A DNA stretch of 64,000 bases from Pararobbsia alpina (lineage in GTDB: Bacteria; Pseudomonadota; Gammaproteobacteria; Burkholderiales; Burkholderiaceae): assembly GCF_902859895.1 (NCBI RefSeq), contig NZ_CADIKM010000003.1:310001-374000 (forward strand), in the 5' to 3' direction. The position numbers and the translations under genes are program-made. Below the pieces are notes generated by a model, which ran no database searches, was not told where the DNA came from, and saw only the letters and a list, made by a program, of their open reading frames with translations. This document shows, one piece after another, positions 55,030-64,000 of the stretch (position 1 is the stretch's first letter; each line of letters starts with the position of its first letter).

Positions 55030-55934
55030 AGATCGTCGTGGTGGGGCGCAATGGGCAGATCGGTTGGGAACTGCGTCGCTCTCTGCTGTGCCTCGGCGAA
55101 GTGGTTGCGCTCGACAGGAGCGTGATTGACATGAGCCGTCCCAAGACGATCGCGCCGGCGCTTGAGCAGCATCGTCCAGATGTGATCGTCAATGCGTCGG
55201 CTTATACGGCTGTCGATCAGGCCGAGAGCGAAGAAGCGTTGGCCACCGTCGTGAACGGTACTGCGGTTGGCGAGCTTGCGCAGGTTGCGCGTCGTCTCGG
55301 CGCGTTGCTCATTCACTACTCGACCGACTATGTGTTCGACGGTAGGAGCAGCGAACCGTATCGCGAAGCGATGTCGACCGCGCCGGTGAACGCGTACGGA
55401 CGCAGCAAGCTTGCCGGCGAGCAGGCGATCGCGCAGGCGGGCGGCGACTGGCTGGTGTTTCGGACCGCGTGGGTCTATGGCTCGCGTGCAAGGAATTTCG
55501 CACGGACGATTGCCAATGCAGCGCTCGAGCGCGACATGCTGCGTGTGGTCGCGGATCAGTTCGGCACGCCGACGGCCGCACGCACGTTGGCTGATGTGAC
55601 GGCGCATGTAGTGAGGTTGGCTGGGCTGGAGCGTCGGGCGGGCACGTTCGAATCAGGAGTTTTTCATCTGACGGCTCGTGGCCGTACGAGTTGGCACGGC
55701 TTCGCCGAAAAAGTTGTGGCCTATGCGCGTACACATCGCGGTGACGATGTTCGTACCACCGTCGTCACGCCGATTTCGGCGAGCGAGTTCGCCGCGCCGG
55801 CCGCACGCCCGACGTATTCGGCGCTCGACTGTTCGCGCTTCGATGCGCGCTTTGGTGTTGCGCGGCCGCAATGGGAGGTGCCGCTTGAGTTGGTGATGGA
55901 GGAGATGTGGGTGGGGTCCTACGCTCGACCATGA
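55026..55934 (+). CDS. rmlD: dTDP-4-dehydrorhamnose reductase
   Basis: This 302-residue short-chain reductase makes dTDP-L-rhamnose. It has the dinucleotide motif VVVGRNGQIGWEL, VNASAYTAVDQAES, LIHYSTDYVFDG with Thr/Asp, and YGRSKLAGEQAI with YxxxK. It starts at GTG 55026, overlapping the rmlC stop. It ends 10 bp from the convergent GT2 gene of module B. Confidence 0.96.
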   Translation: MKIVVVGRNGQIGWELRRSLLCLGEVVALDRSVIDMSRPKTIAPALEQHRPDVIVNASAYTAVDQAESEEALATVVNGTAVGELAQVARRLGALLIHYSTDYVFDGRSSEPYREAMSTAPVNAYGRSKLAGEQAIAQAGGDWLVFRTAWVYGSRARNFARTIANAALERDMLRVVADQFGTPTAARTLADVTAHVVRLAGLERRAGTFESGVFHLTARGRTSWHGFAEKVVAYARTHRGDDVRTTVVTPISASEFAAPAARPTYSALDCSRFDARFGVARPQWEVPLELVMEEMWVGSYARP

Positions 55935-55944
55935 CAGATTGAAC

Positions 55945-56910
55945 TCATTTGAGCCTGCTGGACTCTCGAAGCTCCGATACCGCTTCTACGATGAACCTCG
56001 GTCTTGACTTTGACTCAAGGTAGATCTTTCCGACGTACTCGCCGATCACGCCTAGGGATAGCAATTGCAATCCGCCTAGGAAGTAAATCGGTAGTACGGT
56101 CGAAGCCCATCCCGGTATAGCTTCGTTTGTGAACAGCCTGACTCCGATGGCCCAGAACGTAATGGCAAAGCTTGCTGCGGACAATAGAAATCCAAAGGCA
56201 CTGATCAATCGTAGCGGAGCTACGGACAACGATGTAATGGCTTCGAGCGCTAGCGTGACCATTTTGCGCAGAGGATACTTCGTCTCACCGGCAAAACGTT
56301 TCGCCCGATCATATTTGACCGACGACGACTTGAACCCAATCAGCGGCACGATGCCTCGCAGGTACAGATTGACCTCTCGAAACTCCTTGAGCGCTTCGAC
56401 TGCGCGCCGGCTTAGCAAACGATAATCCGCGTGATCGTAAACAGTCTCGATGCCGCAGGTTGTCAGCAACTTGTAGAACGTGTGCGCAGTGAGTCTTTTG
56501 AAGACCGTGTCGGTCTCCCGGCTATCTCGAATCCCATAAACGACGTCCGAGCCGCAGTCGAATTCGTCGATCATTTTCCCGATAGCAGCGACGTCGTCCT
56601 GGAGGTCTGCGTCGATGGTGATTACGGCGTCTCCCTTCGCAATCCAAAGTCCCGCGAGTAGCGCGTTCTGGTGGCCGCGATTTCTGGAGAGTTTGATACC
56701 GATCGCAGGCGCGCCTGTTTGTACAAATTCGTTGATGATGCCCCAAGTCTTATCGTGGCTCCCGTCGTCGACGAAATAGACTCGACTATCACGCGTGATT
56801 TTCCCCGCGTCCTTGAGGCTCGTTAGTTCATGATTTAAGCGACGCATCGTTTCCTTAAGAACGGCCTCTTCGTTGTAGCAAGGAACGACTATGGCGATTT
56901 GCTTAGTCAT
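55945..56910 (-). CDS. GT2 polyprenyl-phosphate glycosyltransferase, GtrB-like (module B)
   Basis: The 321-residue product closely resembles the GtrB/ArnC group: IAIVVPCYNEEAVLKETMRRL, VYFVDDGSHDKTWGII, SRNRGHQNALLAGLWIAKGDAVITIDADLQDD, YDRAKRFAGETKYPLRKMVTLA. Two C-terminal helices follow (LISAFGFLLSAASFAITFWAIG, LPIYFLGGLQLLSLGVIGEYVG). It should load a sugar onto undecaprenyl phosphate. ATG 56910 is the family start. It is last in the module B operon, 2 bp after the gtrA-type gene. Confidence 0.92.
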   Translation of the reverse strand: MTKQIAIVVPCYNEEAVLKETMRRLNHELTSLKDAGKITRDSRVYFVDDGSHDKTWGIINEFVQTGAPAIGIKLSRNRGHQNALLAGLWIAKGDAVITIDADLQDDVAAIGKMIDEFDCGSDVVYGIRDSRETDTVFKRLTAHTFYKLLTTCGIETVYDHADYRLLSRRAVEALKEFREVNLYLRGIVPLIGFKSSSVKYDRAKRFAGETKYPLRKMVTLALEAITSLSVAPLRLISAFGFLLSAASFAITFWAIGVRLFTNEAIPGWASTVLPIYFLGGLQLLSLGVIGEYVGKIYLESKSRPRFIVEAVSELRESSRLK

Positions 56911-56912
56911 AA

Positions 56913-57314
56913 TTAAGTACTTGAAGTGGTGGTGTTTTTCGCTCGAAAAGAAAAGAATCTTGCCCCGGCAAAGCCAACTAGGGTATATGTAATAACGCCG
57001 AGTATTTGAGAAATCCAACGATCGAAGTGCGCGATATGTTTAGCTGCGAGCAAAATCACTATGTTGCATGCGTACGCGACGCAGATCACGCTCAAAAAGC
57101 GGACAAACGTCGACGCGGAAGTTTTTCGTTGGTTAAACGTCCACCTGCTATTTGCGGAGTAGCTTATAAAAAAACCAACGATATATCCGATGGCGTTGGA
57201 TAGTACGTCGTTTAAGCCCAATTTCATGCAACCAAAGATGCAAAATAGACCAATTGCGCTGTTCAACGCCCCTACCGCGAGATATTTGAAGAATTGCAGA
57301 TGTACGGGCTTCAT
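56913..57314 (-). CDS. GtrA family membrane protein (module B)
   Basis: The 133-residue protein has four helices and the GtrA pattern: FFKYLAVGALNSAIGLFCIFG, AIGYIVGFFISYSANSRWTF and LVGFAGARFFSF. It is the presumed flippase for the polyprenyl-linked sugar made by the next gene. The start overlaps the methyltransferase stop by four bases. G+C is low compared with the core genes. Confidence 0.92.
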   Translation of the reverse strand: MKPVHLQFFKYLAVGALNSAIGLFCIFGCMKLGLNDVLSNAIGYIVGFFISYSANSRWTFNQRKTSASTFVRFLSVICVAYACNIVILLAAKHIAHFDRWISQILGVITYTLVGFAGARFFSFRAKNTTTSST

Positions 57315-58003
57315 GGCCTTGCAATCACCGCGTACTGAGCACCCAGGGGGAGCCAACGCATACGCGCTTCCAGCGGGCGAAGTGTCCGAAGGCTATTTGG
57401 GAAGAAGATTCGATATTCATGTCGAGTCCTGGACCATCCCGCGCGCTGCATCGAGGTTTCGAGTTTTGATGGAGTCATCAGTCGAGCGTTTTTATCGAAC
57501 TCGCACGTATTGACCGCGCGCACTGTTAGTGGATTCCATGGATTGTGCTCGAAAATCACCAGCATCGCGTCGGGCGTTGCGATACGACGAAGTTCGCGCA
57601 GCCAGTGCTCGTGTTCTTCGTGGGGGATGTGATGGAACACGCATGCAGAGAAAAGTACATCAAAGGTACCATCAGGCAAATCGATGCGGTTTCCGGTCAG
57701 ATTGAAAAAACGAGCTTCTTCGCCGAAGCGCTGCTTGGCGAGCTCAAGGCTCTTTCTTGAAACATCCGCGGCGAGCACCTCACTGCGCGGAAAGTATTTA
57801 CGGAAGAATGGGATTGAGTTGCCGACTCCACATCCGAAATCGACTATGGATCTTGCTGCGATGCGGTTAGTCCGTGCGTGACGGCTTAGGTCAGCGATCT
57901 TATACTCGGCAAAAAACTCGGGGGCCTCCCCAGATGCAGAAATGTTCGCTGCATGGATTGCGCGGTATTCTTCGGCAAATCGGTCGAATTCGCTTTCTTT
58001 CAT
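57311..58003 (-). CDS. Class I SAM-dependent methyltransferase (module B)
   Basis: The 230-residue product contains motif I SIVDFGCGVGNSIPFF, VLAADVSRKSLELAKQRF and FDVLFSACVFHHIPHEEHEHWLREL. FEHNPWNPLTVRAVNTCEFD is seen in methyltransferases of glycan and lipid loci. It probably methylates the transferred sugar or its carrier intermediate. The ATG 58003 start overlaps the upstream membrane-protein stop (ATGA). A methyltransferase inside a gtr-like operon is a variation on the usual three-gene plan. Confidence 0.85.
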   Translation of the reverse strand: MKESEFDRFAEEYRAIHAANISASGEAPEFFAEYKIADLSRHARTNRIAARSIVDFGCGVGNSIPFFRKYFPRSEVLAADVSRKSLELAKQRFGEEARFFNLTGNRIDLPDGTFDVLFSACVFHHIPHEEHEHWLRELRRIATPDAMLVIFEHNPWNPLTVRAVNTCEFDKNARLMTPSKLETSMQRAGWSRTRHEYRIFFPNSLRTLRPLEARMRWLPLGAQYAVIARP

Positions 58004-59997
58004 TGAACGTTCCCCTCCGATTTGGCGAATCTGAAGCGAGAGAAAAGTAACCAGTTGCTGCTGTCGACCGTTGCATGCTCCACCGTAGGCGTCAGGGTAA
58101 CGCACATATCACCCTCGGTAAATGTGTGAGTGAACGTCACGTCTGTGAAGACATCCGGCGTGAAATGGCCGACGACGTCGGAGTGTCCTCGGGTGTCGCT
58201 GACTGCCAGGTATCCAGCGGAGTTGGCACGGAAACGCATGCTGGCGTCGTAGACCCCCGGGTCTTGAACGCATAGTTGGGAGGCCGTGGCGCTCATCCAT
58301 TGAACTCGAGGCAGTTGCCATTGTGGATAGGGTCCCTCGGGGTTCGCGAATCCGGACACGGACTTGACTCCGTGGAAGTCGAGCACAGGAGCACCCGAGC
58401 CCATTAGCGCGACGTTCTTGAAGACATGATAGTGAGCCTTGTCGTCCTTGGGGCTGATCTCGACAAAGTCCGAATTTTTGCGGAGCATGTCGAGTAACTC
58501 AGATTGAAGCGGCGCGCCAGGGAACTGCCGATAGAACTCGGCCCGCAAAGCGTTCGGCACGACAACAAAATCGGTGGCTCTCGCGGCTTCCAGGAAGTCC
58601 GACATTTGACTCGAACGGTCACGGTCGATCGGGCGGATAGATAGGCCACCTTGCGCCGCGATCCATTTCATCGAGTGCGCGTTCACCGGACCGGGCACAG
58701 TGACGATGACAGATACCGGACTTCGGTTCGACCCCTTTCCACTATCACTGAGCGCATCCTGGATCTGATTTACGATCTTCCGGTTTAAGCTGTGATCAGC
58801 GAGATCTTCGGTTGTTGGCTCGAAGTGTGCATGCTTACTAAGGTTGATCTGGGCTGCCGCGACCAGTGCACACCAGGCGACGACGATCAATGCGTTCCGG
58901 CTACGTTTGCCAAGCAGGGAATACAGTGCGCCAAATCCGTAAAAGCCCGCAATGAGCACAGTCACCTGAAACGTGGAAAAAAAGAAGCTGTTTTTGTGGC
59001 GCCCGATGACGAGGATTGTAAAAGAAGTAATGCCGAATCCTACCAGGCAGCCTAGGACAGCAAGTTCACGCCAGTTCCGCCGGATGGTCAGGAGGGTCGC
59101 CCCAACGACGATAAAAACCACGCATAGGATCAGGTGAAAGCCGATCGCGCGTTGATAAGCCGACCCAAGGTAGTCTCGAATGACGCGTGCCTCTGAGACC
59201 TCCTTTCCATAGGACCAGAGGTATGCGTCGGCACCACGGGTGTTGTTCCAGAAGTAATCAAAGATTCCTCGTCCTGCGATCACGTAATAGGGCAGGGCAA
59301 GAATAAACGCAATTCCCCAAAATACGCAAAGAGGCCGAATGCCCAGATGGACGGTGTTTTTTTTGATTTTGCGCCCAAGCACAAAAACTATCAAATAGAG
59401 TGCGGAAAGACCGATTGCGAGCGCAAGCGTGTGGGCGAAGAACGACGGCTTGACCAGTAGGGCTCCCCCAAACGCACCACCCGCCAAAACGAGCGAAGAT
59501 CTGTCGCCGTTGACCATGCCCGTGATAAACCACCAGGCCATCGCGGTGGTGACGAAACCGACAGCAAAATCGGGGCGGAAATTCTCGATAGTGTTGTAGG
59601 CGATCGGCGATGTAAGGAATGCCGCTCCAATCCATATCAGAACTCGCTGGTCGAAGTTTCGGAAGGCGTAAAGTAGAAAGCTAACGACAGCCACTAGCAA
59701 CAACGAGTTGGTCGCATAGACGATCAGCGTGCTGTAGCCCCCGATGCTTAGTGCCGTCAACGCGAAGACAGTCGACAATGGACTGTGCGGCGGATTGTGT
59801 AGGAATGTGTCGAAAAACGCCCAAATACCCTGGTCGACGAGCACGATCAGCCGATCGATCGCGTCGTTCAGATATGCGATGTCGTCGTATGAAACGTCGT
59901 GAGCTAGACGCCCTGTGACTTCACTCGCATGGATATATAGGAGGGAAATCAGAACGGCAGCAACAGAGCCGTAGGCATGTTGTTTAAGCGAGCGCAT
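58000..59997 (-). CDS. Polytopic membrane protein, GT-C-like (module B)
   Basis: The 665-residue protein has about 11-12 transmembrane helices followed by a large C-terminal domain rich in beta strands. The first loop, DVSYDDIAYLNDAIDRL with its Asp pair, and the motif NPPHSPLSTVFALT resemble GT-C glycosyltransferases that use polyprenyl-phosphate sugars. It is first in the module B operon and overlaps the methyltransferase. ATG 59997 is preferred over an upstream extension that runs into the IS30 remnant. Its substrate is inferred to be the sugar loaded by the operon's GT2. Confidence 0.7.
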   Translation of the reverse strand: MRSLKQHAYGSVAAVLISLLYIHASEVTGRLAHDVSYDDIAYLNDAIDRLIVLVDQGIWAFFDTFLHNPPHSPLSTVFALTALSIGGYSTLIVYATNSLLLVAVVSFLLYAFRNFDQRVLIWIGAAFLTSPIAYNTIENFRPDFAVGFVTTAMAWWFITGMVNGDRSSLVLAGGAFGGALLVKPSFFAHTLALAIGLSALYLIVFVLGRKIKKNTVHLGIRPLCVFWGIAFILALPYYVIAGRGIFDYFWNNTRGADAYLWSYGKEVSEARVIRDYLGSAYQRAIGFHLILCVVFIVVGATLLTIRRNWRELAVLGCLVGFGITSFTILVIGRHKNSFFFSTFQVTVLIAGFYGFGALYSLLGKRSRNALIVVAWCALVAAAQINLSKHAHFEPTTEDLADHSLNRKIVNQIQDALSDSGKGSNRSPVSVIVTVPGPVNAHSMKWIAAQGGLSIRPIDRDRSSQMSDFLEAARATDFVVVPNALRAEFYRQFPGAPLQSELLDMLRKNSDFVEISPKDDKAHYHVFKNVALMGSGAPVLDFHGVKSVSGFANPEGPYPQWQLPRVQWMSATASQLCVQDPGVYDASMRFRANSAGYLAVSDTRGHSDVVGHFTPDVFTDVTFTHTFTEGDMCVTLTPTVEHATVDSSNWLLFSRFRFAKSEGNVQ

Positions 59998-60011
59998 GTA
60001 ATCGTTTACAT

Positions 60012-60848
60012 TTAATTGGCCCGTGAGGGCTGCAGATTCAACCGGTGGATACACCGGGATTGGTGAAATCGTTTAGCAGGTGTTTCGTAGTTTAGCGTTT
60101 TCCTCGGACGCTCGTTCAATCGCCTCGCCACGGCATTGAGTTTGGCCTGCGAATACGCCGAGAGGTCAGTTCCCTTGGGGAAATACTGTCTCAATAGCCC
60201 GTCCGTATTCTCATTCGACCCACGCTGCCAAGGACTCTGAGGGGCGCAGAAGTAGACCTTGATGTCGGTCGCCACCGTGAAACGCGTGTGTTCGACCATC
60301 TCCTTGCCTCGATCCCAGGTCAGCGATTTGTAGAGTTCCTCTGGCAACTTGTGGGCATGCTTGATCAGCGCGTTGATCACCGTCTCGGTATCGCTGGCGA
60401 CCTTCGCCAGCATGACGTAGCACGTCTGGCGTTCGACGAGGGTCGCAATCTGGCTGTTCCCGCTGCCGAGCAGCAGATTACGTTCCCAGTGACCGGGTCT
60501 CGCCCGATCTTCAACTGCGGCTGGACGCTCGCTGATCGATACCGCCTCGCTGATTCTGTCGTGAGTGCCCGTCTTCAGCGTATGGTGCCGCGAACGGCGC
60601 ATGGCCCGGGTGCGCCGAAAATGTTCCAGCAACTCCTTCTTCAGGGCGCCACGGGCCTGGATAAAGAGGCTGCGATAGATGGTCTCATGTGACACCTGGT
60701 AGTCCTCGTTGCCCGGGTATGTGCACCTTAGCCACCCGGCAATCTGCTCCGGCGACCACTGCAACTGGAGCTTGCTTGCCACGATGTGAGCCAGCGTTCG
60801 GTTCTCCACCAGTTTACAGACTTTGGGGCTCGACTCGCCACTCGCCAC
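60012..60848 (-). pseudogene. IS30-family transposase remnant, 5'-truncated
   Basis: About 280 codons of an IS30 transposase remain, with LQWSPEQIAGWLRCTYPG, SHETIYRSLFIQARGALKKEL, SLTWDRGKEM and FCAPQSPWQRGSNENTDGLLRQYFPKGTDLS. The N-terminal DNA-binding domain is missing, cut where the ACTCGCC repeat begins. The first catalytic Asp, normally HWEGDLLLG, is Asn here (HWERNLLLG). The C-terminus runs past the usual family end, VSTG being in another frame. The element is inactive on three counts. Confidence 0.9.
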
Positions 60849-60867
60849 TCGCCACTCGCCACTCGCC
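60833..60867. repeat. Five tandem copies of ACTCGCC
   Basis: The 7-base unit ACTCGCC occurs five times without interruption. It sits exactly at the junction between the IS30 remnant and the IS66 remnant. Such a tract may vary in copy number. Confidence 0.95.
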
Positions 60868-61290
60868 AGGCACAGACGCAGCCGTTGCTCGACAGCATGC
60901 GGGCGTGGATGATCGCGTTGCTCCCTACGCTGTCGGGCAAATCCGCGCTTGCCGGTGCGATCCAGTACGCGTTCAATCGGTGGGACGCACTGAATACGTT
61001 TGCCCGCGACGGGCGCGTGCAAATTGACAACAACGCGGTCGAGCGGGCGTCGCGCGCGGTCTCGTTGGGTCGCAAGAATTGTATGTTCGCAGGCTCCGAT
61101 TCCGACCGAGCGCGCGCGGTCGCGATGTGTAGCCTCATCGGCTCGGCCAAACTGAATGGGCTCGACCCCGAGGCGTATTTACGTCAAGGTGCTAGCCCGG
61201 ATTGCCGATCACCCCGTCAACAGGTTCGACGAGTTGCTTCCGTGGAATCTCGCGCCGTTCGGCGAGGCCGGCTATTGCAGCCCGAGCTGA
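60868..61290 (+). pseudogene. IS66-family transposase C-terminal remnant
   Basis: The plus-strand frame encodes the end of an IS66 TnpC transposase: LPTLSGKSALAGAIQYAFNRWDAL, FARDGRVQIDNNAVERASRAVSLGRKN and SLIGSAKLNGLDPEAYLR. It then shifts frame to VLARIADHPVNRFDELLPWNL. The upstream two thirds of TnpC and the accessory genes are absent. It is truncated at the tandem repeat and frameshifted near 61180. Confidence 0.88.
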
Positions 61291-61473
61291 CCTATGTCCC
61301 CACTTTAGTACGTGGGGACTTATTCCGCTTCACTCACCGCCAAAACTTGCTCCGCACTTCTCCAGCTTAGCCATCGACGCAAGATGCCGTGGGCGGACGC
61401 TTACGGAGATGTGGCGGTAGGCCGGTCATCAACTTTGCAGGCAGAGGCGGCCGAACCCCCGTCAGCAGCCCGA

Positions 61474-62580
61474 TTAGCGGGCTGCGATCCGGTGATAGAG
61501 GTCGACGTACGCGTCGGCCATCTTGTCGGCGGTGAACAGCGAGCTGAATCGCTTCCGCGCCGCTGCCCCCAGGCGCGAAGCGCGGGCTTCGTCGTTCCAT
61601 ATCTGGTCGATCGCCTCCCTGAGCGCGGTTGGATTCTCGGGTGGCACCACCAGACCCGTTTCACCGCCTACGTTCACATACGATGTTCCCGTGCCGATCT
61701 CGCAGGAGATCATCGGCTTTCCATACATCGCCCCTTCGAGCAGCGAAATCCCGAACGCTTCCGAGCGCAACTGCGAAGGAAACACCAGCCCGTGACAAAG
61801 CGTGAGCAACGCGAACTTGTCTTCGTCCGGCAGGGCGCCGACGAAATGCACCTTCTTGAGCGCAAGCGCCTGAGCCTGCGACTTCAGTTCAGCCTCGAGC
61901 GGGCCGCCGCCCAGGATAACGACATCAATCTCTGAGCCCGCGAGTGCGTCGAGCAGAATATGCAGCCCCTTGTAATAGCGGAGCATGCCAGTGAAGAGCA
62001 AAAACTTCGGGCCGACACGCTCACGCCACTCGGCAAGTTTCGCATCGCTCGCGCGCGGATATGCCTGCTCGTTCAAACCGATCGGGATCACCTCGACCTT
62101 ATCCGCGAATCGCTGCAGCACGGGGCTGGTTTTCGCATACTGTGGCGACGTCGCGACGATCTTCGTGACACTACCGAGAAAGCACATCATCAACGGCCGG
62201 TAAAAGTGAAGCAGTGTCTTCTGCTTCACGATATCCGAGTGATACGTGACCACCGTTGGCTTGTTCAGGCGCGTGATGAAGTGCGCCATGTCCATGAACG
62301 GCCAGGGGAAGTGGTAGTGAATGATGTCCGCATTCGCGGCCAGCTCCTTCAGACGACCGAGCGACGATACCGAAAACGACGATGAAGCGAGCTTGAAGTC
62401 GAGTTTCGCGCGGTAGTGCATGTGATCGCCCAGATCCACGGTCGACGTGTTGCGACTGACCGTGAGCACGTCGCTTGGCACCCCACGGGCTGCCGAGCCG
62501 CTGCAGATTTCACCGATCAGTTGTTCGACGCCGCCCATCGTGTCGGGCTTATAGGTCTTATAGAAATGAAGAACGCGCAT
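61474..62580 (-). CDS. Family 4 glycosyltransferase
   Basis: This 368-residue GT-B enzyme has the N-terminal VLHFYKTYKPDTMGGVEQLIGEI and the C-terminal nucleotide-sugar site LLFTGMLRYYKGLHILLDAL, LGGGPLEAELKSQA, SQLRSEAFGISLLEGAMYGKPMISCEIGTGTSYVNVGGETGLVVPP with the EX7E motif. It is a retaining transferase, probably adding mannose, rhamnose or glucose to the O-antigen or capsule. It is one base from the upstream GT2, so they are co-transcribed with the fucose synthase gene. Confidence 0.93.
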   Translation of the reverse strand: MRVLHFYKTYKPDTMGGVEQLIGEICSGSAARGVPSDVLTVSRNTSTVDLGDHMHYRAKLDFKLASSSFSVSSLGRLKELAANADIIHYHFPWPFMDMAHFITRLNKPTVVTYHSDIVKQKTLLHFYRPLMMCFLGSVTKIVATSPQYAKTSPVLQRFADKVEVIPIGLNEQAYPRASDAKLAEWRERVGPKFLLFTGMLRYYKGLHILLDALAGSEIDVVILGGGPLEAELKSQAQALALKKVHFVGALPDEDKFALLTLCHGLVFPSQLRSEAFGISLLEGAMYGKPMISCEIGTGTSYVNVGGETGLVVPPENPTALREAIDQIWNDEARASRLGAAARKRFSSLFTADKMADAYVDLYHRIAAR

Positions 62581-62581
62581 G

Positions 62582-63331
62582 CTATCGGATCAAAGTCTTC
62601 CACCACACCGCATAGGGTTGCGCGAGCCACCATTTCAGTGGCACATGCCCGTGATGACGCCGTACCGTCTCCATCGCTTCCTTGTAGTGCAGGCGGCGAT
62701 GAATGCGAGTTTTGGTCGCATCATGATTGCGATTGACCGCCACCTCGTCGTCGACAAAACCAAGCGGACCGCCGTGACGATAGAGCCGCCACCAAAGGTC
62801 ATAGTCGAGCGCCATTTTAAGCTTCGCATCGAGGCCACCGACCGCCGCCCATGCCGAACGGCGAATCAGCGACGCGGGTTGCGTAATCACGCAGCGTACC
62901 GCCATCCTGCGCTCGTTGAATGGCTCGACCCAGGCCGGCGTGCGCTTGCCAGTCGCGTCGTCGAGGTGCCAAGCCTTTCCATAGGCCGCCGGCCATCCCG
63001 CATGGCGTTCCATTGCATCGACGAGCTTGTCGAGCCCACCGGGCAACAGAAGATCGTCGCTGTTTAGCCAGCATACATACGGCGCCGTGCCCTTGGCGAT
63101 ACCTTCATTGATCGCCGCGGCCTGTCCGTCGTCCTTGTGGCTACGCCATCCGGCGAGCGACGATTGCCACTTTTCGATGACCGATAGCGAGTCGTCGGTG
63201 GAACCGCCGTCCATCACAAAGACCTCGGTCGCGACTTTCTGCGCGGCAATCGACTTCAGCGCTTCGTCGAGATAACGTCCCTGGTTGAACGACGGCACGA
63301 CGATCGTGACGACAGGCTTGCGACCATCCAT
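62582..63331 (-). CDS. Family 2 glycosyltransferase
   Basis: This 249-residue GT-A enzyme has VTIVVPSFNQGRYLDEALKSI, EVFVMDGGSTDDSLSVIEKW, YVCWLNSDDLLLPGGL with a DxD-like SDD, and an acceptor region FDYDLWW-like in LKMALDYDLWWRLYRHG. It has no transmembrane helix. It overlaps neither neighbour but is separated from them by 1 and 4 bases. It belongs to the polysaccharide operon with the GT4 and GDP-fucose genes. Confidence 0.9.
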   Translation of the reverse strand: MDGRKPVVTIVVPSFNQGRYLDEALKSIAAQKVATEVFVMDGGSTDDSLSVIEKWQSSLAGWRSHKDDGQAAAINEGIAKGTAPYVCWLNSDDLLLPGGLDKLVDAMERHAGWPAAYGKAWHLDDATGKRTPAWVEPFNERRMAVRCVITQPASLIRRSAWAAVGGLDAKLKMALDYDLWWRLYRHGGPLGFVDDEVAVNRNHDATKTRIHRRLHYKEAMETVRRHHGHVPLKWWLAQPYAVWWKTLIR

Positions 63332-63335
63332 GGCG

Positions 63336-64000
63336 TTATCGTTTCTCGCCGTTCAGGAAACTTTGATAGGCGCGGTGAATGCCTTCGGTGAGCGGTGTTT
63401 TCGCCTGCCAACCGAGTGCCTTAACCTTGTCGACCGACAGGAGCTTGCGCGGCGTGCCATCGGGCTTGGTCGTGTCGAACGTCAGCTTGCCTTCGAAACC
63501 GACTGCGGCAACGACTGCTTCGGCGAGTTCGCGGATCGTCACGTCGGTGCCGATGCCGATATTGAACAGGCCCGACGGGACGCCCGATTCCATCAGGAAT
63601 ACACAGGCGTCGGCCATATCGTCGACGTAGAGAAATTCACGACGTGGCGTGCCCGTGCCCCAAACGACGAGCTCATGATCGCCACGTTCCTTGGCCTCAT
63701 GTGCCTTGCGGATCAACGCGGGCAGTACATGGCTGGTGGCGAGATCGTAGTTGTCGTTCGGGCCATACAGGTTGGTCGGCATCGCGCTTGCGTACTGCGT
63801 ACCGTACTGACGGTTGTACGAATCGCAGAGTTCGATACCTGCGATCTTTGCGATGGCGTAGGGCTGGTTCGTCGGTTCGAGCGGGCCGGTCAGCAGGTAG
63901 TCTTCACGGATCGGTTGGGGGCATTCGCGCGGATAGATGCACGAGGAGCCTAGGAACAGCAGGCGTTGAACGCCGGCCTCCCATGCCGAGTGAATCACAT
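63336..64000 (-). CDS. GDP-L-fucose synthase, 3' part
   Basis: About 220 C-terminal residues of the WcaG/Fcl family are present; the 5' part lies beyond the window. Seen are [21 protein letters not shown] with the catalytic Ser and Cys, [22 protein letters not shown] with Yxxx[14 protein letters not shown] and [17 protein letters not shown]. It converts GDP-4-keto-6-deoxymannose to GDP-L-fucose, so a gmd gene is expected next. The product would feed the glycosyltransferases downstream. Confidence 0.93.
   Translation of the reverse strand, partial: VIHSAWEAGVQRLLFLGSSCIYPRECPQPIREDYLLTGPLEPTNQPYAIAKIAGIELCDSYNRQYGTQYASAMPTNLYGPNDNYDLATSHVLPALIRKAHEAKERGDHELVVWGTGTPRREFLYVDDMADACVFLMESGVPSGLFNIGIGTDVTIRELAEAVVAAVGFEGKLTFDTTKPDGTPRKLLSVDKVKALGWQAKTPLTEGIHRAYQSFLNGEKR

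Overview
The window is chromosomal DNA of a Burkholderiaceae bacterium, most likely a Paraburkholderia, Caballeronia or Burkholderia relative. This rests on the high G+C, the type VI secretion gene order, a 546-residue GroEL behind a CIRCE operator, and the housekeeping order thiD-like / rubredoxin / yqgE / ruvX / pyrR / pyrB / pyrC' / plsC, with apaH and rmlBACD further on. The species cannot be fixed from the sequence.

Region 1 (1-14.4 kb) is the end of a type VI secretion system (T6SS) locus: a MORN-like protein, a DUF4280 PAAR-like protein, a small membrane protein, then tssJ, tssK, tssL, tssM and tssA, and a 228-residue protein with an HELTH zinc-peptidase motif directly after tssA. Between the PAAR-like genes and tssJ sits a four-gene amino-acid module: a periplasmic solute-binding protein, two divergent dicarboxylate/amino-acid symporter homologues and an aspartate/glutamate racemase. 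It runs in the same direction with tight or overlapping junctions into the tss genes. This embedding is the most unusual architecture in the window. TssM also lacks a recognisable Walker A motif.

Region 2 (14.4-29.5 kb) is accessory and partly decayed. It holds a frameshifted AAA ATPase remnant, yceI, a PepSY membrane protein broken by one in-frame stop, a subtilase plus alpha/beta hydrolase pair, a complete EmrAB-type tripartite efflux operon with a divergent AraC regulator, the wreck of an iron-uptake locus (TonB receptor and PepSY gene fused tail-to-tail, with Fur boxes), and two lower-G+C glycan genes (a methyltransferase and a GT2).

Region 3 (29.6-34.7 kb) is a segment bounded by two inverted, IS-like ends. 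It carries an OsmC-YcaO fusion gene of visibly different base composition, a GH13 trehalose-synthase-like enzyme and a broken receiver-domain gene.

Region 4 (34.7-45.2 kb) is core: groESL with promoter, CIRCE operator and terminator, a ThiD-like kinase, rubredoxin, a helical protein of unknown role, yqgE, ruvX, pyrR, pyrB, a catalytically incomplete dihydroorotase pyrC', and plsC.

Region 5 (45.2-48.1 kb) holds an acid phosphatase/phospholipase-like lipoprotein gene, a partly deleted tandem duplicate of that locus, and a gutted cytochrome c peroxidase gene.

Region 6 (48.1-64 kb) is a surface-polysaccharide locus. rmlBACD makes dTDP-L-rhamnose and is flanked by two gtr-like modules (polytopic membrane protein, GT2 and GtrA flippase in each, plus a methyltransferase in one). 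Then come IS30 and IS66 remnants joined by a 7-nt tandem repeat, a GT4, a GT2 and the 3' part of a GDP-L-fucose synthase gene. apaH lies between the first gtr-like module and rml.
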